24,934 nt of DNA from Smittium culicis (Eukaryota; Kickxellomycota; Harpellomycetes; Harpellales; Legeriomycetaceae). Numbering within the stretch: the first letter of the stretch is position 1; each line of letters starts with the position of its first letter. Position numbers and translations under genes: made by a program. Shown here in pieces: positions 10,671-21,440 of this stretch. The stretch lies in the NCBI GenBank assembly GCA_001970855.1, contig LSSN01000283.1:1-24934 (forward strand). The letters are read 5' to 3'. The notes under the pieces are model-generated. The model ran no database searches. It saw nothing but the letters and a program-made list of their open reading frames with translations, and was not told the DNA's origin.

Positions 10671-13600
10671 CCTCGAAATAATTTCCGATTTTTAAGATTT
10701 GTTGTTGTGCTGATAAATTAAGATTCGAGTAAAGTGCATGTTTTACAAACTTTAAGTATTATATCTGTTAATTTTAATTTTCTTTTCGCTTATATTTATA
10801 TTCTCTATAATATGAATAAATTATTAAAAATTATGGAAATCACAACTTTTTTCTTATACTTTGAATTTAAAAAAAATTCAGGGTAACTATACTCTGATTA
10901 TATCAGCTAATTTAATCAATATATCCATTTATTCATTTTTATCGAATCTGGTTTAATCTGGTATTTTAAATACTAACGATTATTTAAAACCTGGATTTTA
11001 AAGTAAAAATAAATCTAATTTAGTTTCATATAGGTTCTTTGAGTTTATTTTAATATTATAATTTTAAAATTGTTTAAATTAAACTTCACATTTAAATTGG
11101 TGTACTTTCCTCAAAATTTTTAATTACCTATTGTTTTAAATTCCTGTTTTTATTTATCTTTTTTTAAAAAAAACTTTTTTTTCAGCGTTTATTCATAATA
11201 ATCTAATATTAAACAAAAAAAAAGCTAGTAAAACATATTTTAAAAATGCTGGAAAATGTTGGAAATATTTAAAAATTTAAACCAACTCTCTTTCGCCGTT
11301 ATAGCAGCTTCTTATTCACTTGATATTTTTTTTCTGGGAGTGATTATAGTTAATTACTTTTATGGTTCAAATTTATATATTTCGTAGATGCAGAATTATT
11401 TGCATAATTAAGCTAAGCTTCGCTTAATAAAATCTTTTTTTAATTTTAAATAAATTATTTTATAACTATTCTTAACCTATTAAAAATATTCAATTTAATA
11501 AAAGTATGTTTTTTACAACTAAACTTGAATAAATCTTATATCTAATAGACCAATTGTTACATTTTTTGATATTTACTTGTATGATAGTTTATTTAAAACA
11601 ATTTTATTTATTTCAATTAACATAATTCTACTAGTTATTTCTGTTTTTATTTATGACTAATTATTGAAAAAGCCCTTTTTTTGTCTATAAATATATTTCA
11701 AGCCTATAAATTTTAGTAAAAATTTAGGTTTTTATTTAAGTAAAATATGTTAATTTTCAAATACAATTCCTATTAACAATTTAATGACAGAGAACATTTA
11801 ATTCAAATCGTATCAATGTAAATATTTATTAACTGTCAAAATCATTAAATTCCATTTCGATTGGTATATATTTTAATTTTTTTTTTCGCTATTTATTATT
11901 TATAATTAGAATTTAATTAAACTTATTTATATATATTTAGAATAGAATTACTGTAACCTTTTAAGAATTATACTAAGATTTTTAAAATTATTAAAATGAT
12001 ATATTTTTCTACAGTGAAAATTTTTACTTTGAATTTAGTACATTATTGAGCTCTAAATAATTAATTAAAAATAATATAGTTTTTTTTTATCAATATTTAA
12101 TTTTTCAATAATTTTTAGAATATTTAAACAAAGATATTACGAATATCAAAAGATAAATTAAATTCATCATAATTTCCTATAAATTTAACGCAACTGTCGA
12201 GAAAAAGATCCTTTTCCAATTATTCTATGAGTTCCGTAATAAAAAATCAAAATAATGCACAGCGGACAGTCATTTACAGTCATTTTTTTTGAAAAAAAAT
12301 CAAATAGACATATTTTTTCATATTCTTACAAAAAAATTTTTATTAGTTTAGTTTTATTTAATTTTATACTAATTTTACACCAAATAAAAATAAAACAATT
12401 ATATAAAAGTACAAAATTAATTTAATAATTTAAAAAAGCCTATTTTACTAGCAGCAATAAAAAACGCATATATTTATACCTTATTTCTCCATTTTAATAA
12501 TTTTTTAATACAGTATAAAGTGACTAATCATATTCAAAAATTTCTAATTTACGCTGAATTTATGGCCGCGTATGAAAGAAACTCCTCAAATGATATCTCA
12601 ATAACTTTTCTGCGCCAATAGTTCTTATATTAAAATTCATGTATAAAAGCTAAACCTTCCATATATTTACTATTTATATAACTGTGATGACTAACAGGAA
12701 AATATTATATATCTAGGAAAAAATAGAATCGAAAAAAATGTAAATAAATTTTTACTCCATAAAGTTTATTTTAACTTAATATTTTTATTATTTTATGATG
12801 TTTTTGAATCCCATAAGCGTTTAATAATTTAACCAAAGTGTCTATTATAATAATAATCATCTGGTTATATTAAATTCGAACTAAAAAAATATTTTTTCAT
12901 TAATATTATATACATGCTACTTAAATATTAACAATAATTTTTAACTTTCAATTATGTGTTTTAATCGCTTAATTCTAACTTTTTATCAAATTATTGAAAA
13001 AAAGTAAATAAAATACTTTTATTATTTCGAATTTTTTAAGGAAAACTCAAAAATAAATTTATTCTATTCAATAAAACTTTGATAATAAATATCTAGTTCA
13101 ATTTTTAGAATTTACTACTTTTTGTTGAATAATATTATGATATTTTCGCAGATATATTACAATTTATATTTAGATAAATTATTAATCTTTATCACACAAA
13201 AATTCAATAAATTCTTATTGAATTTTTTATTTTATTCATAAAATATACACAAGTTATATGTAAATAATATTTCTTTATATTAGAAAAAATTAATCTAAAT
13301 ATAAATGATTTTAATCAACACTACCAGTGATATTAATCGGTTATTAATATAAAAAAATAATATATAACTTTAAAAAAGTATAGTATTAATTCGGAGTCTC
13401 GAATATAGTATCATAAAATAATTAATACAATTTAAATAATATTTTATATTATCTACTTGATATTTTTTTTTCTATCAATATTATTAATAATTATTTATGG
13501 GGATATCAACAATGAAGAAAATATCTAAAATTAGTGCTAATTGAATTTATTTAAATAAATTTTAATTTTGATATCTTTTTGAAATTAAATTCATATTTCT

Positions 13601-16419
13601 TTATATATTTATATAATATATACGTTTCAATTTTATCTTTATTGAGTTATATCATCTTATCAGATTTTTATCGATTAATTACTTACTAAAAGTATTATTA
13701 TTGATAAATAAACTCCATATTTTAGCAGTTTAAAGATTATTATACCATCATCAATAGTTTTTATTTAATTAAAATTTTAAAATTTTGATATAAAAAATAT
13801 TTTAGCTATTTGAGTTAATTTATCAGAAAATTAACGAACGTTTGCACCAATTTTAAATTAATCTTACATCACAAAATTTTATTTTATAAGTTGAAAATTT
13901 TAAATATTAATAAATTTAAAATGTATTATTGTATGAAACGTATCATTTATTTAAAATAAACATAAATTTTATAATTTTACGTGGTAAAATTATCAATAAA
14001 ATAAGAATATACTATATAAAACTTTGCTTTATATATTTCAGCTCTTAGATATTATCACATATACATATTTTAATATGATAAATAGTAAAAATCATATCTA
14101 ACAACTATCTATAATTTTTAATATTTATATTATATTACAGCGAAATTAGATTCATCCAGTTGAAATTTTAACAAACTCAATTTTTCTCAATTAACTATCT
14201 TCTAAATAGTTTTATGATTATAGCTACATATTATTATATAATATGACGGTTATTTGAGAATACTTTACTTAAATTAGCGCAAAATATTGAATAAATTATT
14301 TTTAGAGCTTATTTTTATTTTATTTATCGAATTTTATGCGAATGATTGTGTTTTTTTTAAAATATAAAACCGTTTTTAATTCAGGTATATATATAACATT
14401 CTGATAAAATAAATATTATAATTATATAAAAATATATTAAAAAAGTAATAGAGTTACCAAATATATATCTAGAAAACGTTTATTAATTTTATAAAATAAA
14501 AAAATTTTTTTATTCATATGATTTATTAAGTGGATTAGTTTTTATATATTATTTAATAACTTATTATTTTTTGTATAACATAGATTCATTAATATTTTTA
14601 TACTATAGAAATATTGATTCGTATAATTCTATTCATCTTGAGTTTTATTATTTCCTGTTAATTTTTATACAATAATCAAAAAGCGAGCGTTATTCAAGAA
14701 ATTATTTATGGAAAAGTTAGCTCAAGCTTAAATAACATTTTAAAATAAAAATTATTGTTATGATAAAATCTAATTTTTATAATATAGAAATAAAATTAAT
14801 CAAAAAATTTTAAGTTTTGATTGATTTTTTCTTTTGCAACTTTTAATTAATGTAATAATTTTTGATTTAAAATTATTTTTTATGTTATTTTGACTTGAAA
14901 ATAATAATATGTGCGAGATAATTAGTATGTGCGGTTTAGATTTTTATACATTATTTATATACTATGAATAATAATATTAAATTATTATAACCAGATAATT
15001 TATACTATAAAAATTTCTAATGTATTAGATATTAGTTGTAGGGCTGATGAACAAGATAATTTTTTTTGAAATATTTCTCCTCTAAAAATTCTCCCTAATA
15101 AATACTATTATATATGTGTGACTTGCTCAATTATAGAAATATTCTATAATATTTATTATCAAATAGTTTTGTCATTTATTATTGATTATAATTTTATTTA
15201 AAATTTAATAAATATTTTGAATAAAAATATGATTAGATTTTATTAAAGTAATAAAATATTTTCTTTAAATATAATACTATGTACTTTTATAAATTAGAAT
15301 AAGCCCTATTTTAATAGCGTCAAATTGTGTTTTCCTATTTACTTCTGGGAAATAATTTAAAAGTTATTGGTATTTTTTTTATAATTTATCATAATAATTA
15401 CGAGGGTATAAATAAATTTACTTGTATTTAAATTAATAAAAAGGGTTACAAATTTTATATAATTTTGAATTTTTATATTATTAATCGAAAAATTTCTTAT
15501 TTTTGCACTTTTTTACAAAAAAATAAACTATTAAAAAAGCCACAGACTTGAGCATATAAAATTTTAGCTATGTATTAATTTAAATTACTATTCATAAAGT
15601 ATAAGTATCTATATGCATGTTTATTTTTTAATTTTAAACCATATAAATTATATTGAAATAATTTTATGAATAAGTTTTTAAAAACTTTTTAGATTGAACT
15701 ATATAGAAAAATTTATATTGGATAATATTTTAGATAAATTAATCCTGAAATAAAATTAGGGGGTTGGTTTGAAGCTTGGCTTTTCAAATATATCTTTACG
15801 CCTGTAAATTTTAAAATACTTATAAATATATTGATAGAGTAGAAAGATTGAGATATTAAATTTACTCGAATAAATTATGCCTAAAATGATATAAAAATCA
15901 ATTTCTTTAAACTTTATAAACTTAAAGAATATATGCTAATTAAATAACACTATTAAATTTAAAATAAGTAATTAGAATTATTAAATTAAAATAAAAATTT
16001 TTACTAAATTTTGAAAAACAGACGATCTTAGGCTTAATTTAATTATATTTTAAAATTTTAGTACGGATATTGAAATTTACATAAGTGCACTAATAAATTA
16101 AAAATGATTATAATTATGATAATTTAACATAACATAAGTTGTAATATTTTTTTAAAACTCTAGGTTACTATTAATTAATTAAAATATCAAAAAATAAATA
16201 TAAAAAACTAAAATTCAAATATTTTTAATAAACTCAAAATATAAATTATCATTGACATATATTAGGTTATCTTAAATAAAGACTAATTAGGCGATAAAAA
16301 ACCATTTTAAACATTCGCGAAAATTCGACCATTATTTTTTTATAAGAAAAAAATTCGTTTATTATGAAAGTTTTATTTTTTATCTATTATATTGGAATAA
16401 AGTAAAATGATTTTAAATT

Positions 16420-16529
16420 AAATGATAATGATAAATGATAAATGATAAATGATAAATGATAAATGATAAATGATAAATGATAAATGATAAATGATAAATG
16501 ATAATGATAAATGATAAATGATAAATGAT
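16420..16529. repeat. AAATGAT minisatellite, 16 units, 110 bp
   Basis: The array consists of 14 perfect AAATGAT heptamers and two AATGAT hexamers, each one A short. The order is one heptamer, one hexamer (16427-16432), ten heptamers, one hexamer (16503-16508), three heptamers. There are no other substitutions. The array is sharply bounded by unrelated AT-rich DNA. Confidence 0.97.
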
Positions 16530-17943
16530 TTATTGTATTTTAATTTAGTTATAGTTTTAGGTAGTTTTTCTTGTTATTGAGGCATTTGATACAAAAATTT
16601 TATAAATTATTTTTATTTAACGATGCTTGTGATATAATAGTATAAAATTTTATACTTTTTATATTAAAGAGATATTAAAATTTTTATTATAATCGTAAAA
16701 AAAAACTTTCCATACAAGTTAGTGTCTTTATTAATGACATCTTGATTATATGTGTTTTGAAATTAATATGAAATATAAAATTTATTCTATAAATATCAAA
16801 AAATAAAAATATATTTACTAGTAAAAGAGCAATAAAAACTTTTTTTGAGGCTATATAGATGAAATTTATAAATTTGAACGGTAGATTCAATAAAAATAGA
16901 TAAAAATTTTTTGTATAGAAAATTAACTCGTAATTAGATTATTTAATATCATGATTGTTACAAAAATTATCCTTGATTTTAATAATAAATACATTAAATC
17001 AACGTGATATAGCTATAAAAATATATTATGTTATATGAAATTATTTTTATAATATATATGTACAAATTTATATTAAAAATAATTTAACACAGCTAAATAG
17101 TGTATATTGAAACTCTTTAAAAAATTTCGATTATATAAAAATACATTTTAAAGATATTTTTTTGTATTTTATGATCAATTTATCATAATCTATGGTAAAA
17201 TTTCAAATATTACTCAAAATTAAAAAAATTTATAAATTTATTATTTTTTTTGAATCGAATATACTAATAAAAATTAATTATTAAATTATTAATAATAAGA
17301 CTTTGATAGAACATTGAATTAATAGCATTAATTTAATAAAGAACAAAGATTTCATTAAAGAGTATGACTTTTAAGGTGAAATATAAACTCAAGTTTTACT
17401 AATTATTTATAGGGGTTTCTAATAGCTTATTACAAATGGTTGAAATAAAATCTAATTGAATTTTTTATTGGTTAAATAATTGATCAAACTATTAATTACT
17501 TTTACATTACTATCTGATAACTATTATTATTTTGCCATAATTAAGAAATTTGCAAATTATTATAGAATTTTTTGAAATTTGAAATAATTACAATTTAATT
17601 CAAGATGAGCAGGTGTTTTCACGAGTTTAAATTCGTTTATAAACGCTATAAATAGAGGATTAAAGATTAATAAACTATTGAATTTTACTAAAATTTTATC
17701 GCAATTTATTTAATAATAAATTACATTTTGAAGGATACTGATATTTAAAAAAAATTGATAAAAAATCAGAGTATGTATATAATTTTATTATTAGATGATT
17801 ATGAATTTACAGAATGAATTTCCGTTGGGAAATAATTAATTTTTAGAAAAAAATTAATATTAAAAGTCCTATCCCAAATTTAAAAACTATTATGGCAATA
17901 TATAAGTAATATGATTTTAAGTTGGAAAGAATTAAATTTTAAT

Positions 17944-17977
17944 TTGAATGTGAATGTGAATTTGTATGTATATGTAT
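17944..17977. repeat. Short degenerate GAATGT / GTATAT hexamer run
   Basis: About two and a half GAATGT units pass into GTATGTATATGTAT. It is a simple-sequence run with no sign of function. Confidence 0.6.
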
Positions 17978-18261
17978 AATATTTTCTCCACATTATTCTT
18001 ATTATATTAAGCTATTTGAAACATCAATATTATAATTATGATGCATCAATAAAAATTTTTACAACTACATCAGTTTATAACATAGATTTAAACAAATTTT
18101 TATTCTATAAATTAATATTTTAAAAAATGAATAGAAAAACATTTCAAAGATTGGGTGTTTTTACAATATAAATTTGCTATTAACCAGATTTAGTTTAGAA
18201 TTTAGAATTTACTATTAAATGATATCGATAAGATATATATAGATGTTAAATTTTTCAAATT

Positions 18262-18293
18262 AAGATTATAAGATTATAAGATCATAAGATCAT
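18262..18293. repeat. Four tandem 8-mers (2 x AAGATTAT, 2 x AAGATCAT)
   Basis: There are two copies of AAGATTAT followed by two copies of AAGATCAT, contiguous and without gaps. The paired variants suggest one base change followed by duplication, or slippage of a 16-mer. Confidence 0.9.
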
Positions 18294-19400
18294 AATTGTA
18301 ATAAAAATAGGTTCTCTTCACATAATAATCTCACATATACATTATTAAAAAATAATAATCCCTATTTTACTATTTTTAATAAAAAATCAATTAATAAAAT
18401 CATTTTCAATCATAATAAACAGTTTTATTTAAGATATAATAAATATATATTTTTAACTGGTTGAATAATTTTTAAAATAGTTTAAATAATAATTAAGACA
18501 TTTGAATAAAGCCTAATAATTAATTTGTTTGAATATATCATCTAACGATAAACATATTCAGAATATTTTTATTAATTTAAATAAAATTTTTACTATAATT
18601 TAATATCAGATATATTTTAATTGTTTAGTCATAGATAATTTTAGATCAAATTTCTACATCTTTTAATCATATTAATTAAATTTTTTTAGACAGTTCATTT
18701 ATAAATATATCTATTAAAGTTTTTTTTGGTAACTATAGTTTTATTCGTATTGATTAATTTATTTTTAAAATTAACTCAAATATAAAATAATTAAATATTA
18801 AGAATAATTGATTTTTATTTTTAATCTATGCAGTATAAATAGATAACCTAAAATTTAATATTCTATGATATAAAACTCTAAATAGTATATTAAAAATGAT
18901 ATTAAAATAGTGAATATCAAGAATTTACTATTTCTCTATCTGGTAAAAGCTTTAGATAATATACATATGCTGTATAATGAAAATTATATTTATCAAAAAT
19001 GCTGAATCTAGAATCCAAAATAATATCAAATATGATAAAAAAAATTGAATTAACATTTAAAAAAATAAAGCAAAAATTAGGATTATGAAAAAAAAAAAAA
19101 AGTTGAACAATTAAAGACAATGAATCAAAAAAATCAGGATCGACCAAAAAAATTATAAGCCTCTCTTAGTGAATATTTAATAACTTTTCTTTTCGTGGTA
19201 GATATTACTAGATTAATAAGTGCTGCGATTATTGCTCATATTAAAATTTACTTTTATTTTTTGAAACTCACTACTTTGAAAAAAATTTTAGCATCATTTT
19301 AATCTTAATTTATTATTATTCTTTAAACCAAAATTGATACCTAAAAAATTAAATAAAAAGCGCTATAATTTATTTTGATAAAATTGATAATAATGTTTTT

Positions 19401-20085
19401 TTTCCACATAGCTTAGCAGTTATCCTCAGCTCATTTTTTCTTATTTTAAAATCTTCAGTGGCAAATAAAGATAGCAGTAGGTATTCAAGGCCACAGACAA
19501 ATATTTTTAAAACTAAAAAAAAATAAAAGCGATAAAAATCTTTAAATTTCTGGGAAATTGGTGGGTTTTATTTTTCAATATAAAAATGGCCCTTGTGAAT
19601 TTTTTTGGTGTATTTTATTGTAAAATTGAGATTTGCGAGTAGATTTAAAGGAGCTCTATGCACTAGACAAATTTTCATAAGCTGTATATTCACCTTAAAA
19701 TATTAATGTATTATCCTGAAAAATTGCGATTAAATAGTTAATTAACATTATATTTTCAAAATATTATCGTTTAAATAGCATTTTTAAAAGTTATAGTTAA
19801 TTATTAATATAAAACGGAATACACATTGGTTATAAGTAATATTTTAGCTTTGTGCATTTTTCTATAAATTTCTGTGGCAAATATAGATATTGTTTAATAA
19901 AATCATACTGTGTCAAATGAAAATTTACTTGGTATTTGTATTACTAGCACAGAAATTTAATAAGCGAGTGTTGATTTATTCAGTGAATTAAGTAGCACAA
20001 AGGCTGTAAAACTGATATTGAATTTATAGCCATGCTAATTAAAAAATTCAAATTGAAATTCCATAAATTAATTTTTCAGAAATAT
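19401..20085. other. Intergenic, moderately AT-rich, no gene seen
   Basis: G+C rises again relative to the core. Two short similar strings (CAGTGGCAAATAAAGATA near 19458 and CTGTGGCAAATATAGATA near 19873) hint at further old repeats, but the similarity does not extend convincingly. No open frame or RNA gene is supported. Confidence 0.5.
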
Positions 20086-20089
20086 TTAA

Positions 20090-20280
20090 CCCTTTCCCGT
20101 CGAACACCAATATAATAAATTTTATTTTATGAATCGTTTATGATTTAAAAGATAGTTTAATATTTACTATCATTTTACTATACACGAATACACATCTGAA
20201 TATCGATATTATGGTACTTTATTAAGACACAGTTGGCTATATTTGGTAGACCAAAAACAGTCAAATTTCCCGTGAAAGGG
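20090..20280 (-). mobile_element. Family 1 MITE-like element, copy C (191 bp, best-preserved ends, TTAA on both sides)
   Basis: The ends are TTAA|CCCTTTCCCGTC (TTAA at 20086-20089) and CCCGTGAAAGGG|TTAA (TTAA at 20281-20284). These are terminal inverted repeats of about 12 bp within identical TTAA tetramers. TTAA target duplication with CCC-type ends is the hallmark of the piggyBac superfamily. Read on the minus strand, the blocks GACTGTTTTTGGTCTACC, CAAATATAGCCAACTG and ATAATATCGAT align with copies A, B and D. No transposase frame is present. Confidence 0.75.
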
Positions 20281-20317
20281 TTAAAAAATATTGGGGGTGA
20301 TGCAGATGCAACTTGAA

Positions 20318-20503
20318 CTCTTTCGCGCCAAACGCTCAAAAAAAACGTATTTAATGATTCGTCTATGATTTAAAATCAAATTAATTATTTGCTACTATTC
20401 TTCAACAAACCAATAATCTTATGAGACTCGAATTAAATCAATTTTATTGAACTCAGTTGGTTATATTTTGTAAATCAAAAAAAGTCTACCGCCCTTGTTA
20501 GGG
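20318..20503 (-). mobile_element. Family 1 MITE-like element, copy D (186 bp)
   Basis: The + strand left end is TGAA|CTCTTTCGCGCC. The right end is GGCGG..CCCTTGTTAGGG|TTAA as seen across strands (TTAA at 20504-20507). On the minus strand the blocks AGACTTTTTTTGATTTAC, AAAATATAACCAACTGAG, TTCAATAAA, TTAATTCGAG, ATTTTAAATCATAGACG and AATCATTAAAT follow the family order. It has the same orientation as copy C and starts 33 bases after the TTAA-flanked end of that copy begins. Confidence 0.65.
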
Positions 20504-21029
20504 TTAAGAGATAAATGAACTATATATATATTTTTAATTTCTAAATTATTACTGTTAGTATTTTTAAAAGGTATATGGATAGGGTAATACCCATTAATTT
20601 ACTATTCATCAGGTTTATGAAAGAAAATTATTTTTCTCTCGCTGAATTTTGCAGACTCAACCAGTGATTTTTTATAGCTGGAATTGAGATGAGCAATTTA
20701 AGCTATGCAAAACCTATGAATAGCTATCAATAAAAGAATAAAAGTATAAAATTATACTAAAAATAAATTTCTTTTGTACTTTATTCAGAATACTTAATTT
20801 ATCCTTCCACATCTTAAAATATTAATCGACGACTTGCACTAGTAAAAAAAAAAATTAATAAAAAGAATATTACGCATTTTACCCTTAAAGAAAAAAACGT
20901 CCTTTTTTTCAGTTCTTATTTCATTACAAACCGAATTTAATAATATAAAAGGTATCAGTTGGATTTATTTATTATTTTAGCTGATCTCAAGAATTATAGA
21001 AAGGCGAATAAGGTCGTATAGGTGTGCGA

Positions 21030-21039
21030 GGGGGGGGGG
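21030..21039. repeat. G10 homopolymer
   Basis: Ten consecutive G residues, followed by A and GG, lie in AT-rich DNA about 400 bases downstream of the stop of the EH/SH3 gene. This tract is on the opposite strand relative to the C10 run at 5963. Confidence 0.95.
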
Positions 21040-21411
21040 AGGTAATAAATCTGTTTGTTGAATTGTGCCACCTTGAATGGGTATTTTCTTTTTTTTATAC
21101 TTTTTAAAGGATATTAAAGATTTTATAAGCTAGTGGAGAAATGATTTTTCAAGTGCAATGTATAAATTGGAAATTTCATATTAATTAGTGTGCTAATGCA
21201 TAGAAACTTATTATTGTATCGATTAAATTATATTGCAATTTAAAAAAAATCAGGAAATTTGTTAATATCTATATGAATAATTGGTGTGCTAAATACTATG
21301 AAAAGATAGCTAATGTATGAGAATATGTTGTAAAGTTGAAATAATAGGTGTCAAAATGTAAATAATTGCTACGAATTTTTTTATTAATTTAGAAAATTAC
21401 TTAGTTTACTT

Positions 21412-21417
21412 TTTATT
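21412..21417 (-). terminator. Candidate poly(A) signal AATAAA of the EH/SH3 gene
   Basis: AATAAA on the minus strand lies about 24 bases after the TAA stop, immediately following an A/T-rich 3' UTR. Position and sequence suit a cleavage/polyadenylation signal, but AT-rich DNA produces this hexamer often. Confidence 0.35.
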
Positions 21418-21440
21418 AAAAAAAAAAGTAAAGAAAAGAC

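Larger units (their letters stand above)
9651..19400. other. Extremely AT-rich gene-free core, about 9.7 kb
   Basis: No credible gene, tRNA or known RNA was found on either strand. Hand counts of single 60-base rows give 10 G+C at 13081, 6 at 14941 and 4 at 17221, against 21 at 7441, 19 in the DUF7082 exon at 4021 and 30 in the EH gene at 22681. The longer open frames here (16687-16890 and 18917-19147, minus strand) are Phe/Ile/Leu/Asn strings dictated by base composition. Recognisable structure is limited to the minisatellite at 16420-16529, small tandem runs near 17944 and 18262, and a patch at 10637-10670. This could be an AT-rich centromere-like or heterochromatic block, or heavily decayed transposon remains; the sequence alone does not decide. 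Confidence 0.6.
20508..21440. other. 3' flank of the EH/SH3 gene, no gene seen
   Basis: This AT-rich flank carries no supported open frame. It holds a G10 run at 21030-21039 within a locally G-rich string, and the candidate poly(A) signal of the neighbouring gene. Confidence 0.5.

Noticed and set aside
10308..15560. Recurring AAAAAAGCC(CT) strings near 10308, 11667, 12432, 15298 and 15530
   Set aside because: The flanks do not align beyond about 15 bases, so I could not separate an old repeat family from chance in A-rich DNA.
16687..16890. 67-codon frame on the minus strand
   Set aside because: It is the same composition effect in the AT-rich core; it looks like a membrane segment only because of T-rich codons.
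18917..19147. 76-codon frame on the minus strand, strongly hydrophobic
   Set aside because: The Phe/Ile runs come from poly-A tracts on the + strand. There is no homology and no codon structure.
205..21440. Search for tRNA, 5S rRNA and U6-like genes
   Set aside because: No B box of the GGTTCRANYCC type with a matching A box and acceptor stem was seen on either strand; near matches such as GGTTCAAATTT at 11365 lack the rest.
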